A DNA stretch of 16,249 nt, from NCBI GenBank assembly GCA_041484525.1, contig JBGPHT010000173.1, positions 1 to 16,249 of the forward strand, in the 5' to 3' direction. This document shows positions 13,268 through 16,249 of this stretch, in pieces. The first letter of the stretch is position 1, and every line of letters begins with the position of its first letter. This stretch comes from JBGPHT01 sp041484525. GTDB taxonomy: Bacteria; Acidobacteriota; Terriglobia; Bryobacterales; Bryobacteraceae. The position numbers and the translations under genes are program-made. The notes below the pieces were generated by a model that was given only the letters and a program-made list of their open reading frames with translations, searched no databases and had not been told where the DNA came from.

Positions 13268-14168
13268 TACGGCCGTCCGTTCCCTCGCGGTCGCGGCGCT
13301 CTGGTGTGCGATAGGCGCTGCCGCCGACCGTGCCCGGGAGATCAAGCTCTGGACCACCGGCGCTCCAGGCTCCGAGGGCATCACCGCCGATGAAGTCTCC
13401 AAACCGTCGACCAATCCGAAGTACGCCGCCCTGCCCGCCGCCTTCACAGTCACGCACTATCCCTCGATCTACGTCTTCCTCCCGCCCAAAGAGAAAGCCA
13501 CCGGCGCCGCCATGGTCGTAGCTCCCGGCGGCGGCCACACCCAGTTAGTCATCGAAAAAGAAGGCTGGGAAGTTGCCGACTGGCTGAACTCGAACGGCAT
13601 CGCCGCGTTCGTACTCAAGTATCGTTTGGCGCGCGCCCCCGGCTCGAAGTACACGCTGCCCGACCAGGTTTACACGGATGCCGCACGCTCCGTCCGCCTG
13701 GTGCGGAGCCGCGCGAAGGAGTGGAACGTCGATCCGGCGCGCATCGGTTTCATCGGCTTCTCCGCCAGCGGCGAAGTTGCCGGCATGATCGAAACGAAGT
13801 TCGACGCGGGCAAGCCGGATGCCGAAGATCCCATCGAGCGCGTGAGCTCGCGTCCCGATTTCAACATCCTCGTCTATCCGTTCTACCGTCCCGGCGCCAA
13901 CCGCCCGGACGCTCCGCCGCTGTTCCCCGTCCCGAAGGATGCGCCGCCCGCCTTCCTGGTCTGCGCCGACGACGATCCCTCGCACGTTGTTCCGACCGCC
14001 AAGTTCTACCTCGAGTTGCAGGCCAACCGCATTCCCGCCGAGATGCACATCTACGCCTATGGCGGCCACGGCTTCGGCCTGCGGCCCACGCAGAAAGCCG
14101 CGCCCGTCATGGCCTGGCCCGACCGGCTAAAAGAGTGGATGGCGGAGCGAAATATTTCTAAGCCGTAG
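13242..14168 (+). CDS. Exported alpha/beta hydrolase, esterase-like
   Basis: A 308-residue protein. The start is the ATG at 13242, chosen because GAGGAGA (13228-13234) lies 7 bp upstream inside the preceding gene; a TTG at 13236 and an ATG at 13251 are alternatives. Residues 11-28 form a signal peptide. The alpha/beta hydrolase (acetyl-esterase/BD-FAE-like) features are the oxyanion loop APGGGHTQL (94-102), nucleophile S174 in GFSASG (172-177), acid at D243/D244 in CADDDPSHVVP (241-251) and H276 in YGGHGFGLRP (273-282). The usual second glycine of GFSAGG is a serine here (S176). Relatives remove acetyl or other ester groups from carbohydrates. It ends with an 11-bp overlap with the convergent amidohydrolase. 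Confidence 0.9.
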   Translation: MWCMRHCGSTAVRSLAVAALWCAIGAAADRAREIKLWTTGAPGSEGITADEVSKPSTNPKYAALPAAFTVTHYPSIYVFLPPKEKATGAAMVVAPGGGHTQLVIEKEGWEVADWLNSNGIAAFVLKYRLARAPGSKYTLPDQVYTDAARSVRLVRSRAKEWNVDPARIGFIGFSASGEVAGMIETKFDAGKPDAEDPIERVSSRPDFNILVYPFYRPGANRPDAPPLFPVPKDAPPAFLVCADDDPSHVVPTAKFYLELQANRIPAEMHIYAYGGHGFGLRPTQKAAPVMAWPDRLKEWMAERNISKP

Positions 14169-15066
14169 TGCGCTTCTGCCAACGGTAGGCGGCTACGGAA
14201 TTCTTCCAGAAGTATTTCTCCGCGATGGCCCGGCCCTTAGCGGTGAAGTACTCGCGGACCACGTTGAACACTTTCGGATACGGAGCCCACTGGTCGCTGT
14301 TCGGCCAATCGCTGCCGTAGATCACGCGGTCCTCGCCGAAGATGCCGAATATTTCGTCCAGCCGCGCGCGGTAAAACTCCAGGTTCTCCGGCACGCGCCC
14401 GTCCACGCGCCGCAGCACCTGCGAGATCTTGACGTACACCTGCGGCCGCTTCTCGAATTCGCGCAGATCGCGCGGCGGATTCAACTGCGGCAAGTGGTCC
14501 ACCACCACGCGCAGATCGGGCACGCGATCCGTCACCCGCACCACTGCATCGAGCAGCGGCACGTTGGGGTTCGCCGTATCCAGAACCAGGCCGGCCTGCG
14601 CCACCAGTTTGAGTCCGGCGACAAATTCGGGCTTCGATAGTTCAGGGCCGAGATTGCGCCCCCACAGATTGCCATACCGGATGCCGAGAAACAGCGGGTT
14701 GTGGTGGAACCGTTCCAGTTGCTTCGGAAACTCCGGCATGCCCGGCTCGAGGTTGCCGACCGTGCCCACCAGCATCGTATCCTTCGCTGCGATGTCGAGC
14801 ACCCACTGATTGTCTTCCACCCACGGACTGCACTCCACCTCGATCGCCCCGCGGATACCGAGAGGCTCGGCGATCTTGCGATACCGCGCCGGCAGCGCCG
14901 GCTGGTATAGCACGGCATTCTCCTTCGAGGGCCACGGAACGCCCTGCGGCCGCGCCGGATCGAACAGGTGAATATGCGTGTCGATGATGGGAATGGCCGT
15001 GGACTGCGCCTCGGCCGCCGCGTATGCGGCTCCGGCCGCCGTCGCCAGAAAACTTCTGCGTTGCAC
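14158..15066 (-). CDS. Tat-exported amidohydrolase (COG3618-type, lactonase-like)
   Basis: A 302-residue protein of the amidohydrolase 2 family, which includes L-fuconolactonase and 2-pyrone-4,6-dicarboxylate lactonase. The GTG at 15066 is chosen as start: it puts a twin-arginine signal (QRRSFLATAAGAAYAAA, RR at 3-4) at the N-terminus, and TACAAT lies 6 bp upstream. A 38-codon longer open frame enters the neighbouring gene's leader. Metal and active-site motifs are DTHIHLFDP (29-37, H31 and H33), H191 in VVDHLPQ and D253 in YGSDWPNS. It is divergent from the aldo/keto reductase, and both carry Tat signals, which is consistent with exported sugar-lactone metabolism; the substrate is not determined. 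Confidence 0.9.
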   Translation of the reverse strand: MQRRSFLATAAGAAYAAAEAQSTAIPIIDTHIHLFDPARPQGVPWPSKENAVLYQPALPARYRKIAEPLGIRGAIEVECSPWVEDNQWVLDIAAKDTMLVGTVGNLEPGMPEFPKQLERFHHNPLFLGIRYGNLWGRNLGPELSKPEFVAGLKLVAQAGLVLDTANPNVPLLDAVVRVTDRVPDLRVVVDHLPQLNPPRDLREFEKRPQVYVKISQVLRRVDGRVPENLEFYRARLDEIFGIFGEDRVIYGSDWPNSDQWAPYPKVFNVVREYFTAKGRAIAEKYFWKNSVAAYRWQKRTTA

Positions 15067-15072
15067 CCAGGT

Positions 15073-15078
15073 ATTGTA
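15073..15078 (-). promoter_or_regulatory. -10-like box TACAAT, 6 bp before the GTG at 15066
   Basis: On the minus strand TACAAT (five of six consensus bases) is followed by six bases and the GTG that begins the Tat signal. A leaderless transcript is suggested, since no Shine-Dalgarno lies between box and start codon. Confidence 0.5.
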
Positions 15079-15091
15079 ACCCCTGCTGCGA

Positions 15092-15097
15092 TAGAAT
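15092..15097 (+). promoter_or_regulatory. Putative -10 box TAGAAT for the aldo/keto reductase
   Basis: TAGAAT lies 22 bp before the ATG at 15120, leaving a short leader with GGAGG at 15108-15112. It is only 13 bp from the opposing minus-strand -10 box at 15073-15078, so the two promoters overlap back to back. Confidence 0.45.
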
Positions 15098-15119
15098 TTG
15101 TGCACACGGAGGCTTTCCC

Positions 15120-16115
15120 ATGGATGAGCGCACAGTTCTGCCGCGGCGTGAGTTCTTTGGAGTTCTCTCGCTCGCCGCACTCGTTTCGAAAGGTCTGTTT
15201 GCCGCCGATGAGCGTGTCGGCGACATGATCTATCGCAGGCTGGGCCGCACCAACGAACGCGTTTCCGCCATCGGCATGGGCGGCTACCACGTCGGCGTTC
15301 CCAGCGAACAGGAGGCCACCCGGCTGATCCGTTCCGCCATCGACCGCGGGATCAATTTCATGGACAACTGCTGGGATTACATGGACGGCAAATGCGAAGT
15401 CTGGATGGGCAAGGCGTTGCGCGACGGCTACCGCCAGAAGGTCTTCCTGATGACGAAGTTCGACGGCCGCACCAAAGCCGCCACCGCGCAGCAGATCGAC
15501 GAGTCGCTGGGCCGCCTGCAGACGGACCACGTGGACCTGATGCAGTATCACGAGAATATCAGGATGGAAGATCCGGATCGTTTCTTCAATGATGGTGTGG
15601 TGGACGCGCTGCTCGAGGCGAAGAAGGCCGGCAAGATCCGCTATATCGGTTTCACCGGACATAAAGATCCGGTCGTGCATCTGCGCATGATCGAGGTGGC
15701 GAAGGCGCACAACTTCCACTTCGACACTGCGCAGATGCCGCTGAACATCCTGGACGCGCAGTTCCGCAGCTTTGCGCACGAAGTGGTTCCGAAACTGGTG
15801 GAGCAGGGAATCGCGGTCCTGGGGATGAAGCCGATGGCCGCTGGAGCACTGCCCCAGCGTTCTCTCGCGACCGGTGTCGAGTGCCTCCACTACGCGCTGA
15901 GCCTGCCGGCCTCGGTGGTGATCACCGGCATCACCGACCAGAAAACTCTCGACCAGGCATTCGAAGCCGCGCGCACGTTCAAGCCTCTCACCCAGAGCGA
16001 GATCTCGGCGCTGCTGGCCAAGACACGCGACGCCGCCCTCTCCGGCAAGTACGAAACCTTCAAGACAACCACGATGCAGGACGGCACCGCGCGCAATCCG
16101 AAGTGGATGGGCTAG
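15120..16115 (+). CDS. Tat-exported aldo/keto reductase
   Basis: A 331-residue protein starting at the ATG at 15120, which has GGAGG (15108-15112) 7 bp upstream. The N-terminus LPRREFFGVLSLAAL (7-21) is a twin-arginine-type signal, followed by an aldo/keto reductase barrel beginning at IYRRLGRTNERVSAIGMGG (37-55). The catalytic tetrad is intact: D82 and Y87 (MDNCWDY), K113 (MTKFD) and H144 (MQYHEN). NAD(P)H-dependent carbonyl or sugar reduction is the known family chemistry. Export by Tat would require folding, perhaps with cofactor, before transport. The C-terminal TTMQDGTARNPKW (317-329) is of a kind I associate with exported reductases of acidobacteria. It is divergent from the amidohydrolase, and an insertion sequence begins shortly after its stop. 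Confidence 0.9.
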   Translation: MDERTVLPRREFFGVLSLAALVSKGLFAADERVGDMIYRRLGRTNERVSAIGMGGYHVGVPSEQEATRLIRSAIDRGINFMDNCWDYMDGKCEVWMGKALRDGYRQKVFLMTKFDGRTKAATAQQIDESLGRLQTDHVDLMQYHENIRMEDPDRFFNDGVVDALLEAKKAGKIRYIGFTGHKDPVVHLRMIEVAKAHNFHFDTAQMPLNILDAQFRSFAHEVVPKLVEQGIAVLGMKPMAAGALPQRSLATGVECLHYALSLPASVVITGITDQKTLDQAFEAARTFKPLTQSEISALLAKTRDAALSGKYETFKTTTMQDGTARNPKWMG

Positions 16116-16169
16116 CAGCCTGTGGTAATAGTCGCGAAAACATGTGACCTAGCGAATGTTCTGGGCGTC

Positions 16170-16175
16170 TATACT
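16170..16175 (+). promoter_or_regulatory. -10-like box TATACT upstream of the transposase
   Basis: TATACT lies 2 bp before the in-frame ATG at 16178 and 8 bp before the ATG at 16184. The spacing to the second ATG resembles the short-leader genes of this window and favours it as start. Confidence 0.35.
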
Positions 16176-16183
16176 GCATGGCC

Positions 16184-16249
16184 ATGGGAACCCGCAAGAA
16201 ACGGGAGCGACAGGAAGATCTCTGGGTCGTCAGCAGCGAGGTCGTGGGC
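16184..16249 (+). CDS. N-terminus of an IS1182-like transposase (partial)
   Basis: The frame from the ATG at 16184 gives MGTRKKRERQEDLWVVSSEV and stays open to the window edge. 'MGTRxKRERQEdLWxxxSEL' is the typical beginning of a family of DDE transposases (IS1182/IS5-type), in which it is followed by a 'pGHPFYxxLN' segment that would lie just beyond the window. An ATG two codons upstream (16178) is in frame. Only 22 residues are seen, so the family name rests on this N-terminal motif alone and integrity of the gene is unknown. Confidence 0.6.
   Translation, partial: MGTRKKRERQEDLWVVSSEVVG

Larger units (their letters stand above)
16116..16249 (+). mobile_element. Left part of a probable insertion sequence (IS1182-like), cut by the window
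   Basis: The 62-bp stretch after the aldo/keto reductase stop is non-coding and is followed by the first codons of a transposase. The left terminal inverted repeat should lie here, possibly beginning around GCAGCCTG (16116-16123). The right end is outside the window, so neither inverted repeat nor target duplication can be verified. Confidence 0.45.

Noticed and set aside
14532..15890. Minus-strand open frame of 452 codons
   Set aside because: Antisense to the aldo/keto reductase and out of frame with the amidohydrolase; both of those have intact catalytic motifs.
1..16249. CRISPR arrays, tRNA or rRNA genes
   Set aside because: No regularly spaced direct repeats and no recognisable tRNA or rRNA sequence noticed on either strand.

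Overview
The window looks like a chromosomal accessory stretch of a GC-rich soil acidobacterium of the Bryobacterales/'Solibacter' type. Four things suggest this. There is a fragment of the TIGR03435 family, which is expanded in Solibacter-like genomes. There is a large exported PQQ-type beta-propeller of a kind common in that group. Many products carry export signals. Several metabolic-type enzymes have twin-arginine leaders. This placement is inference from protein families; there is no rRNA or other taxonomic marker in the window.

Layout, left to right. The window opens with the end of a small protein (1-160, +). It faces a two-gene minus-strand unit: an exported repeat protein (673-1026) followed by a putative HEAGH zinc protein (122-631). 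Next come two Tat-exported xylose-isomerase-like TIM barrels facing each other (1120-2001 + and 2009-2854 -). At 2875-3252 (-) lies an N-terminally truncated TIGR03435 remnant. It meets, head to head, a small plus-strand gene that seems to carry a one-base frameshift (3251-3701). A secreted TPR protein (3705-5324, -) is divergent from an exported ankyrin / CxxCH / alpha-toroid fusion protein (5434-7326, +). A minus-strand operon (10158 to 7337) encodes an exported PQQ-like propeller, translationally coupled through ATGA to a Rv2258c-type methyltransferase. A plus-strand cluster (10216-14168) encodes a mutarotase-like protein, a second CxxCH/alpha-toroid protein, a TolB-like six-motif propeller and an exported esterase-like alpha/beta hydrolase. 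A Tat amidohydrolase (14158-15066, -) and a Tat aldo/keto reductase (15120-16115, +) diverge from a 53-bp promoter region. The window ends in the first codons of an IS1182-like transposase.

How the genes may work together: nearly all products are predicted to leave the cytoplasm. Sugar isomerase-like barrels, a lactonase-like amidohydrolase, an aldo/keto reductase, a mutarotase-like protein, an esterase and exported propellers together suggest periplasmic or cell-surface carbohydrate and lactone processing. No single pathway can be proved from sequence. Two exported proteins carrying a haem-type CxxCH next to squalene-cyclase-like repeats are the most unusual protein architecture here.

The most unexpected non-coding signal is a TAnnnT (-10-like) hexamer exactly 6 bp before the start codon of five genes that lack a Shine-Dalgarno sequence. 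This is what leaderless mRNAs would look like. Genes that do have a Shine-Dalgarno carry the same kind of box about 21-28 bp upstream.
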